Of a stretch of DNA of 64,000 nucleotides, positions 48,498 to 58,420 are shown piece by piece. Source of the stretch: Mycobacterium sp. IS-836. Its GTDB lineage: Bacteria > Actinomycetota > Actinomycetes > Mycobacteriales > Mycobacteriaceae. The notes under the pieces were generated by a model, which was not told the origin of the DNA, ran no database searches, and saw only the letters and a program-made list of their open reading frames with translations. A program made the translations under genes and the position numbers. The stretch is taken from NCBI RefSeq assembly GCF_001954275.1, contig NZ_MBEU01000037.1, positions 46,594 through 110,593 of the forward strand, in the 5' to 3' direction. Numbering within the stretch: position 1 is the stretch's first letter; every line of letters starts with the position of its first letter.

Positions 48498-51488
48498 CTA
48501 CTTGGTGGCGTTGTACTTGTTGATGGCGTCGTCGAGCCGCTGCAGCGCCGCGCCGTAGGCGGCGAAATCGCCCTTCTTTTGCGCGTCGCGCGCGGCGCCG
48601 ATCGCCGCCTGGATGTCCTGCAGCGCGGCGGCCTTGGCCGGCGACAACGTCACCGACCCATCGGGAGAGGGCGGCACCACGGCCGCTGCCGGCGGCGGCA
48701 CCGGTGCCGGCGGAGCCCCGGCCGGCGGCGGCGGGCTCGCGGGCGGGTTGGCGGGCACACCGCCCTCGGTAGGTTGGATCCCCGTCGCCGCCGCACCCGC
48801 ACCTGGCCCGAACAGGCCGGTGAGCGCGTCACCCACCGTCGGGCCGTAACCGATCTTGTCGTTGTACATCATCGCCACCCGGATCAGGCGCGGGTACGAC
48901 GAGGCGGCGTCGCTGGCCCCCGGGGACGCATACACGGGTTCGACATAGAGCAGCCCGCCCTGGCCGACGGGAAGGGTGAGCAAATTGCCCCAGCGGATCC
49001 GGTTTTGGTTGTCGCGCCCGATCACGCCCAGGTCCTGAGATACGGCCGGGTCGGTGGTGATCGCATTGTTGGCCAGCTTGGGTCCGTTTACCTGCCCGGG
49101 GATGGTCAGCACGGTGATCTTGCCGTACGTCGCCGGATCGGAGCTGGCGCTGATGTAGGCCGCCAGGTAGTCGCGCTTGAACCGGTTCATCGCGCTGATC
49201 AACTGATACGAAGACGAATTATCGTTCTTGCCAATGTTTTTCGCGACGATGTAATACGGCGGCTGATAGCTGCTGGCGGTCGGATTGGGGTCCAGCGGCA
49301 CGTCCCAGAAGTCCGACGTGGAGAAAAACGTCACCGGGTCGTTCACGTGATATTTGGCCAGCAGCATCCGCTGCACCTTGAACAGGTCTTCGGGATAGCG
49401 CAGATGCTCGGCGAGCTCGGGCGTGATGTCGCTCTTGGGTTTGACCGTGCCCGGGAACACCCGCATCCAGGCTTTGAGCACCGGGTCCTGCTCGTCCTGC
49501 TGGTACAGCGTCACGGTGCCGTCGTAGGCATCGACGGTGGCCTTCACAGAATTGCGGATGTAGGAGACCTGCTTGTCGGGCGCCAGCCGGTTGAATGCCA
49601 CCTCGGTGGAGTCGGCCGTCGCCGACGACAGCGAGGTGAGTTCGGAGTACGGGTAGTTGTCCAGGGTGGTGTAGCCGTCGATGATCCACACCAGCCGCTT
49701 GTTGACGATCGCGGGGTACACGGAGCTGTCCGTCGTCAGCCACGGCGCCACCGCCTCGACCCGCTGCGCCGGGTCGCGGTTGAACAGGATCTTGCTGTTG
49801 GAGCCGATCACGTTGGAGAACAGGAAGTTTCGCTCGGCGAATTTGGCGGCAAACACGCTGCGGGAGATCCAGCTGCCGATGGGAACACCCCCGAGCCCGG
49901 TGTAGGTGTAGTTCTTGGTTTCGGTGCTGGTCTCGTAGTCGTATTCGCGATCGTTGCCGTTGCGGCCGACGATCGCGTAGTCGGCGGACGTGTTGGAGAT
50001 GACGGGCCCGTAGTAAATGCGGGGCTGGTCCAGGGGCGCCGGCCCGTCGGAGACGACGCTGCCGTTGGCGCCCACGACGTTGACCAGAAATTCCGGGTAG
50101 CCACCGTTCTGGTTGGGGTCGTTGGCGATTCCGCGCACGGTGTTGGCCGGCGAGGCGATGAATCCGTTGCCGTGCGTGTAGACCGTATGCCGGTTGATCC
50201 AGTCCCGTTGGTTGTCGATCAGCCGGTCCGGGTTGAGTTCCCGGGCCGCGACGACGTAGTCGCGCAGCGCGCCGTTGCGGTCGAGGTAGCGGTCGATGGA
50301 TAGCTGGTCCGGGAAGTGGAAGAAGTTCTTGCCCTGCTGGAACTGGGTGAACGCCGGGCTGACGATGGTCGGATCGAGCAGCCGGATGTTCGACGTGGTC
50401 GCGCGGTCGGACGCGACCTGCTGGGCGGTCGCCTGCGCGTCACCGGTGTAGTTGCGGTAGCTCACCACGTCGGACGTCAGCCCGTAGGCTTGCCGCGTCG
50501 CGGCGATGCTCCGGCTGATGTATTCGCTTTCCTTTTGCGCGGCATTGGGTCGCACGCTGATCTGCTCGACGATCAGCGGCCAGCCCGCACCCACGATCAA
50601 CGACGACAGCAGCAGCAACACCAGCCCGATCGCCGGAATCCGCAAGTCCCGCAAGGTAATCGCCGAGAACACCGCGGCGGCGCAAATGATGGCGATCGCC
50701 AGCAGAATCAGCTTGGCCGGCAACACCGCATTGATATCGGTGTACCCGGCCCCGGTGAACGGCTTGCCGCCACGCGTATGCGACAGCAGCTCGTAGCGGT
50801 CCAGCCAGTACGCAACGGCTTTGAGCAGCACCAGCATCCCAACCAGGCTGACCAGCTGGATGCGCGCCGAGCGGCTCAGGGCGCCGGTACGGCCCGACAG
50901 TCGGATGCCGCCGAAGATGTAGTGCGCCAACAGGTTCGCGACGAATGCAAGGAACACGGCCACGAACATGTAGCTGAGCAGTAGCCGATAGAACGGCAGG
51001 TCGAACGCGTAGAAGCCGAGATCCTTGCCGAACTGCGGATCCCTGACTCCGAAGTTGCCGCCGTGCAGGAACAGCTGGATCCGCACCCAGTAACTCTGCG
51101 CGATGATGCCGGCCAACAGGCCGATCGCCACCGGAATTCCGATGCCCACCAGTCGCAGCCGTGACATGACGACAGTGCGGTACCGCGCAACCGGATCGTT
51201 GTCGTTGCTCGGGACGAAAACCGGGCGGGTCCGGTAGGCGATCGCCAGCCCGGCGAACACGATGCCGCCGACCAGCAGACCGGCGACTAAGAACACCACG
51301 ATGCGGGTCACCAGCACGGTGGTGAACACCGAGCGGTAGCCCAGCTCACCGAACCACAGCCAGTCGACGTAGGCGTCGATCATTCGGGGACCCGCGAGCA
51401 GCAACACGATCACACCCAGTGCGATCAAGATCAGAATCCGGCTACGCCGAGTCAGCTTCGGCATTCTCGCGGTGGGCCGCATCCCCAC
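48498..51488 (-). CDS. UPF0182 large membrane protein (Rv3193c-like)
   Basis: A 996-residue protein matching the UPF0182 family in length and in the start [34 protein letters not shown]. About seven transmembrane helices occupy the first ~320 residues, followed by a large outer domain ([45 protein letters not shown] segments; [11 protein letters not shown]). The C-terminus is a Pro/Ala linker ([21 protein letters not shown]) and a charged helix. Function unknown. GTG 51488 gives MGMRP; an ATG two codons later is an alternative. It marks the left end of the region conserved with M. tuberculosis. Confidence 0.92.
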   Translation of the reverse strand: MGMRPTARMPKLTRRSRILILIALGVIVLLLAGPRMIDAYVDWLWFGELGYRSVFTTVLVTRIVVFLVAGLLVGGIVFAGLAIAYRTRPVFVPSNDNDPVARYRTVVMSRLRLVGIGIPVAIGLLAGIIAQSYWVRIQLFLHGGNFGVRDPQFGKDLGFYAFDLPFYRLLLSYMFVAVFLAFVANLLAHYIFGGIRLSGRTGALSRSARIQLVSLVGMLVLLKAVAYWLDRYELLSHTRGGKPFTGAGYTDINAVLPAKLILLAIAIICAAAVFSAITLRDLRIPAIGLVLLLLSSLIVGAGWPLIVEQISVRPNAAQKESEYISRSIAATRQAYGLTSDVVSYRNYTGDAQATAQQVASDRATTSNIRLLDPTIVSPAFTQFQQGKNFFHFPDQLSIDRYLDRNGALRDYVVAARELNPDRLIDNQRDWINRHTVYTHGNGFIASPANTVRGIANDPNQNGGYPEFLVNVVGANGSVVSDGPAPLDQPRIYYGPVISNTSADYAIVGRNGNDREYDYETSTETKNYTYTGLGGVPIGSWISRSVFAAKFAERNFLFSNVIGSNSKILFNRDPAQRVEAVAPWLTTDSSVYPAIVNKRLVWIIDGYTTLDNYPYSELTSLSSATADSTEVAFNRLAPDKQVSYIRNSVKATVDAYDGTVTLYQQDEQDPVLKAWMRVFPGTVKPKSDITPELAEHLRYPEDLFKVQRMLLAKYHVNDPVTFFSTSDFWDVPLDPNPTASSYQPPYYIVAKNIGKNDNSSSYQLISAMNRFKRDYLAAYISASSDPATYGKITVLTIPGQVNGPKLANNAITTDPAVSQDLGVIGRDNQNRIRWGNLLTLPVGQGGLLYVEPVYASPGASDAASSYPRLIRVAMMYNDKIGYGPTVGDALTGLFGPGAGAAATGIQPTEGGVPANPPASPPPPAGAPPAPVPPPAAAVVPPSPDGSVTLSPAKAAALQDIQAAIGAARDAQKKGDFAAYGAALQRLDDAINKYNATK

Positions 51489-51571
51489 TGGCTACGCTCC
51501 CTGATCGATCTGGCGACTCGATGTGGCGACAACAACTCTACGCATTGCGCGACGTGCGATCCCGGGCTCGC

Positions 51572-52594
51572 CTAGCAGGTCGGCGGCTGACCCCCGGTCT
51601 GGATCGCGTGCAGCGCGTCCACCGCTTGGTTGAGGGTCTCGACCTTGATCAGGCGCAGGCCGGACGGATTGTCCGAACTCGCCTCGTAGCAGTTCTTCGC
51701 CGGCACCAGGAACACCGTGGCGCCCGCCGCGTGGGCGGCAACCATCTTGTGCGTGATGCCGCCGATCTGGCCGACCTTGCCGTCGGCGGAGATGGTGCCG
51801 GTCCCGGCGACGAACGTCGACCCGGCAAGGTCACCGGTGGTGAGCTTGTCGACGACCGCCAGGCTGAACATCAGGCCCGCGGAGGGCCCGCCCACGTTGG
51901 CGAGGTTGAAATCCACCACGAACGGCGCCCACGGCGCGTCGAGCACCGCGACACCCAGGAAGCCGTAGTCGCGATCTTTGTTTGTGCCCAGCGTGATCTG
52001 AGCTACCCCCGCGGGCTCGTTCTTGCGGCGGAAGTCGATCGTCACCACCTGGCCGGGCTTGGTGTTCTTCATCAATCCCGTGAATTGCTCGACGTTGGCG
52101 ACCGGGGTGTTGTTGACCGCGTCGATGGCGTCACCGGCCTTCAGCTTGCCCGCCGAAGGACCGGGATCGTTGACCGTCGCGACGGTCACCGCGGGCGCGT
52201 ACTTCAGGTACCCCAGGGCGGCGTAGGCGGCGCTGTCCTCGGACTGTTTGAAGTCGGCGTTGTTGGCCTTGTCCACGTCTTCGCGCGACTTGCCCGGCGG
52301 ATAGATGAGATCGCGCGGGATCAGTTGTTCCTGCCCCGACAACCACAGGGTCAACGCCTCACCCAGGGTCAGGTCGTCGCGCTGGGACACCGTCGTCATG
52401 TTGAGATGACCGGTCGTCGGGTGCGTTTGCGTGCCCTCGATCGCGACCACCTGCTTGCCGTCGACCTCGCCGAGCGTGTCGAACGTGGGGCCCGGGCCCA
52501 GCGACACGAACGGCACCGTCACCACCGCCAGCAACACACCGAAGACCACGATCGGCACCAGCGCGACCAGCAAGGTCAGAATCCGCCTGTTCAC
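51572..52594 (-). CDS. Membrane-anchored PDZ/Lon-like protease (Rv3194c-like)
   Basis: A 340-residue protein with one N-terminal transmembrane helix (ILTLLVALVPIVVFGVLLAVV). A PDZ domain lies at about 130-210 (TVNDPGPSAGKLKAGDAIDAVNNTPVANVEQF). The C-terminal Lon-type serine protease domain has the catalytic Ser in NVGGPSAGLMFSLAV and the Lys in VGQIGGITHKMVAA. It is expected to cut extracytoplasmic proteins. Terminal Cys residues (NCYEAS, PPTC) are present. Divergent from the DUF2342 gene, as in M. tuberculosis. Confidence 0.93.
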   Translation of the reverse strand: MNRRILTLLVALVPIVVFGVLLAVVTVPFVSLGPGPTFDTLGEVDGKQVVAIEGTQTHPTTGHLNMTTVSQRDDLTLGEALTLWLSGQEQLIPRDLIYPPGKSREDVDKANNADFKQSEDSAAYAALGYLKYAPAVTVATVNDPGPSAGKLKAGDAIDAVNNTPVANVEQFTGLMKNTKPGQVVTIDFRRKNEPAGVAQITLGTNKDRDYGFLGVAVLDAPWAPFVVDFNLANVGGPSAGLMFSLAVVDKLTTGDLAGSTFVAGTGTISADGKVGQIGGITHKMVAAHAAGATVFLVPAKNCYEASSDNPSGLRLIKVETLNQAVDALHAIQTGGQPPTC

Positions 52595-52688
52595 GCCGCT
52601 ACACTATCGGGGCCCTGCCGCGGCGGGTTCAGCTGTAAGCATGACCGCAGACCGCGCCTTCCCTTCGACCGGTGAGTACCGTTGAGTT

Positions 52689-54050
52689 ATGGCTGACCTG
52701 CCTTTCGGCTTCTCCTCTGGAGATGACCCCGACCCCGAGAAGCGCGGGAAGAACGATCCCGAGTCCGGCGCGTCCAACCCGCTGGGCGCCTTCGGCATGA
52801 GCGGCGACTTCAACGTGGGCGACCTGGGACAGATCTTCACCCAGCTGGGTCAGATGTTCTCCAGCGCCGGCACCATGACGCAGGGCGGCGAAGCGGCGGG
52901 TCCGGTCAATTACGAACTGGCCCGGCGCGTGGCGACAAGCTCGATCGGGTTTGTCGCGCCCATCCCGGCGACGACGAGCTCGGCGATCGCCGACGCGGTG
53001 CACCTCGCCGACACCTGGCTGGACGGCGTCACCGCGTTGCCCGCGGGCACCACCAAAGCGGTTGGCTGGACGCCCAGCGACTGGGTGGACAACACGCTGG
53101 ACATCTGGAAGCGGCTCTGCGACCCGATGGCTCAACAGATCTCGACGGTGTGGGCGTCCGCCCTGCCCGAGGAGGCCAAGAGCATGGCCGGCCCCCTACT
53201 GGCGATGATGTCGCAGATGGGCGGCATGGCGTTCGGCTCGCAGCTGGGGCAGGCGTTGGGCCGGTTGTCCCGCGAGGTGCTGACCTCGACCGATATCGGT
53301 CTGCCGCTGGGACCCAAGGGCGTCGCCGCGATCCTGCCCGATGCCGTCGAATCGTTCGCCGCAGGGCTCGAGCAACCGCGCAGCGAGATCCTGACCTACC
53401 TCGCCGCACGCGAGGCCGCACACCATCGGCTGTTCAGCCACGTGCCGTGGCTGTCCAGCCAGCTGCTCGGCGCGGTAGAGGCCTACGCCATGGGCATGAA
53501 GATCGACATGACCGGGATCGAGGAGCTGGCGCGCGACTTCAATCCGGCCACCCTGTCCGACCCGGCGGCCATCGAAAACCTGCTCGGCCAAGGCGTATTC
53601 GAGCCCAAGGCGACCCCGGCACAGACTCAGGCGCTGGAACGGCTCGAGACGCTGCTCGCGCTGATCGAGGGCTGGGTGCACGTCGTGGTGACCGCGGCGC
53701 TGGGCGACCGGATTCCGGGCGCGGCCGCACTGGCCGAGACGCTGCGCCGGCGCCGGGCCAGCGGCGGCCCGGCTGAGCAGACGTTCGCGACGCTGGTAGG
53801 CCTCGAGCTGCGGCCCCGCAAGCTGCGCGAAGCCGCCGCGCTGTGGGAGCGGCTGACCCAGGCGGCCGGCGTGGACGCCCGCGACGGCGTCTGGCAGCAC
53901 CCGGACCTGCTGCCCAGCGGGGAGGATCTCGACGAGCCGGCGGGCTTCATCGACCGTGTTATCGGCGGGGACACCAGCGGCATCGATGAGGCGATCGCCA
54001 AGCTCGAGGACCCCGACTCCGAAGACCCGCGCGGCGGTTCTGGCCGCTAG
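52689..54050 (+). CDS. DUF2342 zincin-like protein (Rv3195-like)
   Basis: A 453-residue protein of the DUF2342/putative hydrolase family. GAFGMSGDFNVGDLGQIFTQLGQMFSS opens the protein, a Gly/Met-rich loop QMGGMAFGSQLGQALGRLSREVL follows, and AAREAAHHRLFSHVPWL stands where a zincin-type metal motif lies; the pattern HHRLF is not a standard HExxH, so activity is uncertain. LEGWVHVVVTAAL and RRRRASGGPAEQTFATLVGLELRPRKLREA complete the family pattern. Some members are annotated as F420-biosynthesis-associated. Start at ATG 52689. Confidence 0.88.
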   Translation: MADLPFGFSSGDDPDPEKRGKNDPESGASNPLGAFGMSGDFNVGDLGQIFTQLGQMFSSAGTMTQGGEAAGPVNYELARRVATSSIGFVAPIPATTSSAIADAVHLADTWLDGVTALPAGTTKAVGWTPSDWVDNTLDIWKRLCDPMAQQISTVWASALPEEAKSMAGPLLAMMSQMGGMAFGSQLGQALGRLSREVLTSTDIGLPLGPKGVAAILPDAVESFAAGLEQPRSEILTYLAAREAAHHRLFSHVPWLSSQLLGAVEAYAMGMKIDMTGIEELARDFNPATLSDPAAIENLLGQGVFEPKATPAQTQALERLETLLALIEGWVHVVVTAALGDRIPGAAALAETLRRRRASGGPAEQTFATLVGLELRPRKLREAAALWERLTQAAGVDARDGVWQHPDLLPSGEDLDEPAGFIDRVIGGDTSGIDEAIAKLEDPDSEDPRGGSGR

Positions 54051-54052
54051 GG

Positions 54053-54337
54053 TCAGGAACCGGCCTCTCCGAGCAGGCGTAGTCGGGCCGCTGCTATTAC
54101 GGCCTCGGCTTCAACAATGACTGCTTCAGCCGCCTTGGCTTCTGCTGCCTCGGCTTTTGCTGCCTCGACTTTTGCTGCCCCGGCGCGGTGCGCAGCGTCT
54201 GCGCGTGCCACCGCCAGCACGTAAATCAATACCCCGGCGCAGGCTACGACGGACACCACTGGCCCCGCTGCGGCGGTCACGATGAACGCAAACGAGAAGC
54301 TCGAAACAATGAGCCAAATAAGCCTTCTCAGCATCAT
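54053..54337 (-). CDS. Small membrane protein with Ala/Glu/Lys helical tail
   Basis: A 94-residue protein: a two-helix membrane hairpin (RLIWLIVSSFSFAFIVTAAAG and VVSVVACAGVLIYVLAVARA) followed by a charged Ala-rich helix (AAKVEAAKAEAAEAKAAEAVIVEAEAVIAAARLRLL in parts). The architecture is the same as that of the divergent large repeat protein. ATG 54337 (or 54334) is chosen because it begins the membrane hairpin. It lies tail to tail with the DUF2342 gene (2 nt). I know no family; there is no counterpart between Rv3195 and Rv3196 in M. tuberculosis. Confidence 0.65.
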   Translation of the reverse strand: MMLRRLIWLIVSSFSFAFIVTAAAGPVVSVVACAGVLIYVLAVARADAAHRAGAAKVEAAKAEAAEAKAAEAVIVEAEAVIAAARLRLLGEAGS

Positions 54338-54523
54338 GGACGTTAAGTCGCCTGGTGCCGCACTGACGTTACCTAGGACGTTCCTGCCGACGTCCCTTCC
54401 GACAGCGTGAAGTGCTATCGCCGGGCGCAGGGACCCACGCACGAGCGCGGCAGGACCAAGCTCTCCCTAGGACACGGGACGTAGCGCTGGACGAGCGCCG
54501 CCAGCTAGTGGGAAGCTCTGAAG

Positions 54524-55663
54524 GTGGTCAAGCACGCGGGCCCATACGCTGCCATCGAGTCGGGCGACGCGATGCCACCATCTCCGCGAAGCGGAGGGAC
54601 CACGCGGCGGTCCTCGTGGTCTCCGAGCGCGGTTATCAGATGGCTGGATCGCGATCCGTGGGTCGCCGTGGCGCTCGTGGTGCCGATGGCGATATTCCTC
54701 GTAGGCGCGTTGATCGGGCATCCATTCCTGTTCGTGTTCGTGCTGCCCCTGGCGCTGACCGTGCTGGCCGGCATGGCTTTCGTCGTGATGGATTTGTACA
54801 AAGGGGCCGAGCGAAAGCTGGCGCGAGCGGAGTCGGAAGCCGAGGAGCGGACGCGGGCCCAAGCCGCCGAAGCCAAAACTCTGGCCACGGAAGCCAAAAC
54901 TCTGGCCGCCGAAGCACGGGCACGAGCACAAGCCGCCGAAGCCAAAGCCGTCACCGCCGGAGCCAAGGCTGTGTCCGCCGAAGCCGAGGCTATAGCCGCC
55001 GAAGCCAAAGCTGTCACCGCCGAAGCCGAAGCTCTGACCGCCGAAGCTCTGACCGCCGAAGCGCGGGCACGAGCTGAGGCCGCCGAAGCCGAGGCTCTGA
55101 ACGCTGAGGCCCTCAAAGCCGAAGCGCGGGCACGGGCAGAAGCCGCCGAAGCCGCCGCGGTGAACGCCGAAACGCGCGCGCGAGCACTGGCGGCCGATGC
55201 CGACGCTCTGACCGCCGAAGCGCGGGCGCGAGCGCAAGGGCGGGCAGAGGCCGCCGAAGCCGCCGCGCTGGCCGCCGAAGCGCGGGCGCGAGCGGAAGCC
55301 GCCGAAGCCGCCGCGCTGGCCGCCGAGGCGCGGGCGCGAGCGGAAGCAGCCGAAGCCGAAGCGCTGGCCGCCGAAGCCCGGGCCCGAGCACAAGCGGCCG
55401 AAGCCGCCGCTCTGAACGCCGAAGCCCGGGCCCGAGCGCAAGCCGCCGAAGCCGCCGCGCTGACTGCCGAAGCGCGGACGCGGGCGCGGGCGCGAGCCGA
55501 GGCCGCCGAAGCCGCCGCGCTGGCCGCCGAAAGGCGGGCCCGAGCCGAAGCCGCCGAAGCCGCCGCTCTGAACGCCGAAGCGCGGGCGCGAGCAGAAGCC
55601 GCCGAAGCCGCCGCGCTGGCCGTCGAAGCGCGGACGCGAGCGATCCGGCTGCGAGCTGCTTGA
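54524..55663 (+). CDS. Membrane-anchored Ala-rich helical repeat protein
   Basis: A 379-residue protein. Residues ~45-92 form a membrane hairpin (WVAVALVVPMAIFLVGALIGH; LFVFVLPLALTVLAGMAFVVM). The remaining ~285 residues are a single very long charged helix built first from 7-residue AEAKAVT-type units and then from 16-residue units ARARAEAAEAAALAAE (48 bp in DNA) repeated about eight times with small changes. It has almost no aromatic residue, Cys or Pro in this region. It could be a long cytoplasmic coiled-coil or single alpha-helix rod anchored at the membrane. GTG 54524 is used; the Met at position 17 is an alternative. Divergent from a small protein of like design. Confidence 0.72.
   Translation: MVKHAGPYAAIESGDAMPPSPRSGGTTRRSSWSPSAVIRWLDRDPWVAVALVVPMAIFLVGALIGHPFLFVFVLPLALTVLAGMAFVVMDLYKGAERKLARAESEAEERTRAQAAEAKTLATEAKTLAAEARARAQAAEAKAVTAGAKAVSAEAEAIAAEAKAVTAEAEALTAEALTAEARARAEAAEAEALNAEALKAEARARAEAAEAAAVNAETRARALAADADALTAEARARAQGRAEAAEAAALAAEARARAEAAEAAALAAEARARAEAAEAEALAAEARARAQAAEAAALNAEARARAQAAEAAALTAEARTRARARAEAAEAAALAAERRARAEAAEAAALNAEARARAEAAEAAALAVEARTRAIRLRAA
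55235..55640. repeat. 48-bp coding tandem repeats
   Basis: Near-identical 48-bp units (GCGCGGGCGCGAGC..AAGCCGCCGAAGCC pattern) in about eight copies encode the 16-residue units. Because of the composition all frames are open on both strands, producing long shadow frames. Confidence 0.8.
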
Positions 55664-55748
55664 GCCGAACCCGGGCCCCGAATCCAACGGGCGGTTCTGT
55701 GGATAACTGAGCGGGGCGTTCGCCCCCGGCGTGGCACAGTCTGAACTC

Positions 55749-56606
55749 ATGCCGCGGGCCGCGCCTCCCCTGTATGCGTTGAACCCGGCGATGCCGGTGC
55801 TGCTTAGACCCGACGGGGCGGTGCAGGTCGGCTGGGACCCGCGCCGGGCCGTGCTGATCCGCCCGCCGAGCAGCCTGGCCGCGGCCGAGTTGGCCGCCCT
55901 GCTGCGGTCCATGCGATCACCGCTACCGATCACCGAGCTGCAGCGGCAGGCCGCCGACCGCGGGCTAACCGACGCCGACGGTCTGACCAGCCTCGTCGCG
56001 CAGCTGGTCGGCGCGGGAGTGGCGACCCGCGGCCGCCGGCAGTCCGGCGGCCGGGCCGCGTCGATCCGGGTGCACGGTCGCGGCCCGCTGTCGGACCTGC
56101 TCGTGGACGCGCTGCGCTGCTCGGGTGCCCGCATTGCGCACAGCAGCCAGCCGCACGCGACCGTGTCGCCCGACGCCGTCGACCTGGTGGTGTTGTCGGA
56201 CTACCTGGTCGCCGACCCCCGGATGCTGCGCGACCTGCACTTCCAGGGCGTGCCGCACCTCGCGGTTCGGGTGCGCGACGGCACCGGCCTGGTCGGGCCG
56301 CTGGTCATCCCCGGCGTGACCAGCTGCCTCGGCTGCGCCGATCTGCATCGCAGCGACCGCGACGCCGCCTGGCCGGCGATCGCGGCTCAGCTGCGGGAGA
56401 CCGTTGGCGTGGCGGATCGGGCCACGCTGCTGGCGACCGCGGCGCTGGCGCTGAGCCAGGTGAACCGGGTGATCGCGGCCGTGCGCGGGCAGGCGGCGCG
56501 GGACCCCGAGCCGCCCCAGGCGCTCAACGCCACGCTCGAGTTCGATCTGCATGCCGGCGCGATCGTCGCGCGCCAATGGACCCGGCATCCGTTGTGCTCG
56601 TGCTGA
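55749..56606 (+). CDS. Rv3196-like protein with cyclodehydratase-type zinc site
   Basis: A ~285-residue protein. PRAAPPLYALNPAMPVLLRPDGAVQVGWDPRRAVLI begins the protein (landmarks), SIRVHGRGPLSDLLVDALRCSGARI resembles the Rossmann-like core, and VTSCLGCADLHRSDRDAAWPAIAAQL with the terminal HPLCSC supplies two CxxC-like pairs, probably one zinc site. This pattern is that of ThiF/YcaO-associated cyclodehydratase C proteins. No YcaO protein or precursor peptide is visible nearby, so a peptide-modifying role is unproven. ATG 55749 and GTG 55731 are both possible starts. Confidence 0.82.
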   Translation: MPRAAPPLYALNPAMPVLLRPDGAVQVGWDPRRAVLIRPPSSLAAAELAALLRSMRSPLPITELQRQAADRGLTDADGLTSLVAQLVGAGVATRGRRQSGGRAASIRVHGRGPLSDLLVDALRCSGARIAHSSQPHATVSPDAVDLVVLSDYLVADPRMLRDLHFQGVPHLAVRVRDGTGLVGPLVIPGVTSCLGCADLHRSDRDAAWPAIAAQLRETVGVADRATLLATAALALSQVNRVIAAVRGQAARDPEPPQALNATLEFDLHAGAIVARQWTRHPLCSC

Positions 56607-56665
56607 CCGCTCCCCAACCGCTGCGCCGGTGTTACCCAGATCAACACCGCGGGGCCCGAATCGTC

Positions 56666-58009
56666 ATGGATGATGGGTGTGTGTCAGATATCAAACGCGG
56701 CCGTGCTGCGCGCAACGCAAAGCTGGCCACCATTCCGGTCGGGTTCGCCGGCCGGGCGGCGCTCGGGTTCGGTAAACGCCTGACCGGCAAGTCGAAGGAC
56801 GAGGTCCAGGCCGAGCTGCTGGAGAAGGCCGCCCACCAATTGTTCACCGTCCTGGGCGAGCTCAAGGGTGGAGCGATGAAGGTGGGCCAGGCACTCTCGG
56901 TGCTGGAGGCCGCGATTCCGGAGGAGTACGGCGAGCCGTACCGCGAGGCCTTGACGAAACTGCAAAAGGACGCGCCGCCGCTGCCCGCCGCCAAAGTGCA
57001 CCGCGTGCTCGACGCGCAGCTCGGCACCAAGTGGCGCGACCGGTTCAGTTCATTCGACGACACGCCGGTGGCCTCTGCCAGCATTGGCCAGGTACACAAG
57101 GCGGTCTGGTCCGACGGCCGCGACGTGGCCGTCAAGATCCAGTACCCCGGCGCCGACGAGGCGCTGCGGGCCGACCTCAAGACGATGCAGCGGATGGTCG
57201 GGGTGGTCAAGCAGCTCGCGCCGGGAGCCGACGTGCAGGGCGTGGTCGACGAGCTGATCGAGCGCACCGAGATGGAACTCGACTACCGGCTGGAAGCCGA
57301 CAACCAACGCGCGTTCGCCAAGGCATACGAAGGCCACCCGCACTTCGCGATTCCGCACGTTGTGGCCAGCGCCCCCAAGGTGGTGGTTCAGGAGTGGATG
57401 CAGGGCGTGCCGATGGCGGAGATCATCCGCCACGGCACCCCCGAGCAGCGCGACCTGATCGGCACCCGGCTGCTCGAGCTCACCTTCGACGCGCCGCGCC
57501 GGCTGCAGATGTTGCACGGCGACGCGCACCCCGGCAACTTCATGCTGTTGCCCGACGATCGGATGGGCGTGATCGACTTCGGCGCCGTCGCACCGCTGCC
57601 GGGCGGGTTGCCGATCGAGCTCGGGATGTCCATCCGGTTGGCCCGCGACAAGAACTACGACTTGCTGTTGCCGACGATGGAGAAGGCCGGGTTTATCCAG
57701 AAGGGCCAGCAGGTGTCGGTGCGCGACATCGACGACATGTTGCGCCAGTACGTCGAGCCCATCGAGGTCGAGGTGTTCCACTACACCCGGAAGTGGCTGC
57801 AGCGCATGAGCGCCATCGAGATCGACAAGTCGGTGTCGCAGATCAGGACGGCCCGGCAGATGGACCTACCGCCCAAGCTGGTGATCCCGATGCGGGTGAT
57901 CATGTCGGTGGCCGCGATCCTCTGCCAGCTGGATGCCCATGTGCCGATCAAGGCGCTGTCGGAGGAACTGGTCCCGGGTTTCGCCGAGCCCGACGCGGCC
58001 GTCGTCTAA
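56666..58009 (+). CDS. ABC1/UbiB-family atypical kinase (Rv3197-like)
   Basis: A 447-residue protein, exactly the length of M. tuberculosis Rv3197. KGGAMKVGQALSVLEAAIPEEYGEPYREALTKLQ is the KxGQ motif of the ABC1 family. Then DDTPVASASIGQVHKAVWSDGRDVAVKIQYPG (Ala-rich nucleotide loop and Lys), LHGDAHPGNFML (catalytic loop) and GVIDFGAVAPL (DFG). Family members bind ATP in ubiquinone or lipid metabolism; the Rv3197 protein has been tied to macrolide tolerance with WhiB7. ATG 56666 is supported by length. Its last 4 bp overlap the convergent whiB7 gene. Confidence 0.93.
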   Translation: MDDGCVSDIKRGRAARNAKLATIPVGFAGRAALGFGKRLTGKSKDEVQAELLEKAAHQLFTVLGELKGGAMKVGQALSVLEAAIPEEYGEPYREALTKLQKDAPPLPAAKVHRVLDAQLGTKWRDRFSSFDDTPVASASIGQVHKAVWSDGRDVAVKIQYPGADEALRADLKTMQRMVGVVKQLAPGADVQGVVDELIERTEMELDYRLEADNQRAFAKAYEGHPHFAIPHVVASAPKVVVQEWMQGVPMAEIIRHGTPEQRDLIGTRLLELTFDAPRRLQMLHGDAHPGNFMLLPDDRMGVIDFGAVAPLPGGLPIELGMSIRLARDKNYDLLLPTMEKAGFIQKGQQVSVRDIDDMLRQYVEPIEVEVFHYTRKWLQRMSAIEIDKSVSQIRTARQMDLPPKLVIPMRVIMSVAAILCQLDAHVPIKALSEELVPGFAEPDAAVV

Positions 58010-58272
58010 GCGGCAACGTCTTTGCGCGGGCGTCCGCGCGGGCGTTTGTAGCTCACGATCGAGCCCCGCTCGAAGATCTCGCCGCCCCAGACGCCCCAGG
58101 GCTCGGCCCGGTCCAGCGCCGCGGTCAGGCACTGGCGCCGGATCGGGCAGCTCGCGCACAGCGCCTTGGCGCGCTCGAGGTCGGCCGGGGTCTCTGCGAA
58201 CCACAGGTCGGGATCCCCGGCGTGACATGGCAACGCCGGCCGCGGCGGTCTGGGGACTGTCAATGCCGACAT
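58006..58272 (-). CDS. whiB7: WhiB7 transcription factor
   Basis: An 88-residue Fe-S regulator that activates intrinsic antibiotic-resistance genes. Four cluster Cys: LPCHAGDPDLWF, and LCASCPIRRQC. The GVWGG turn (AEPWGVWGGEIFERG) contacts the sigma factor, and the C-terminal KRPRGRPRKD is the AT-hook that reads AT-rich DNA near the -35 box. It is preceded by a ~400-nt region with an open reading frame of 50 codons and hairpins, in keeping with transcription attenuation known for whiB7. The ATG has an AGCAGG-type site. Confidence 0.96.
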   Translation of the reverse strand: MSALTVPRPPRPALPCHAGDPDLWFAETPADLERAKALCASCPIRRQCLTAALDRAEPWGVWGGEIFERGSIVSYKRPRGRPRKDVAA

Positions 58273-58353
58273 GTCCTGCTCACCTGCTTCCTGGTCTGGT
58301 GGATGTCTGGGATTGATCCGGACCAGGTAGGGAGGCTGTCGACCCTACAAGTG

Positions 58354-58389
58354 TGGCCACGGATCCTGGTGACTTCGGGTCCGTGGCCA
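58354..58389 (-). promoter_or_regulatory. Hairpin in the whiB7 leader (attenuator candidate)
   Basis: TGGCCACGGA and TCCGTGGCCA arms (10 bp) separated by 16 nt. A second small inverted repeat GTAGGG/CCCTAC lies at 58327-58348. Placed between the upstream ORF and whiB7, they could form terminator and antiterminator alternatives. Confidence 0.5.
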
Positions 58390-58420
58390 TTCGGCGAAAA
58401 TCGGGCGGGTTACGTAGCGC

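Noticed and set aside
54467..56134. Long minus-strand frame rich in Phe-Gly-Gly motifs across the repeat gene
   Set aside because: It is the mirror of the 48-bp Ala-rich repeats and runs through the Rv3196-like start; it has no ribosome site. The FG-repeat look is a composition artefact.
55749..56606. RiPP (azole-peptide) biosynthesis cluster
   Set aside because: A cyclodehydratase-like zinc pattern is visible, but there is no YcaO, dehydrogenase or precursor peptide; the gene is part of the conserved Rv3196 context.
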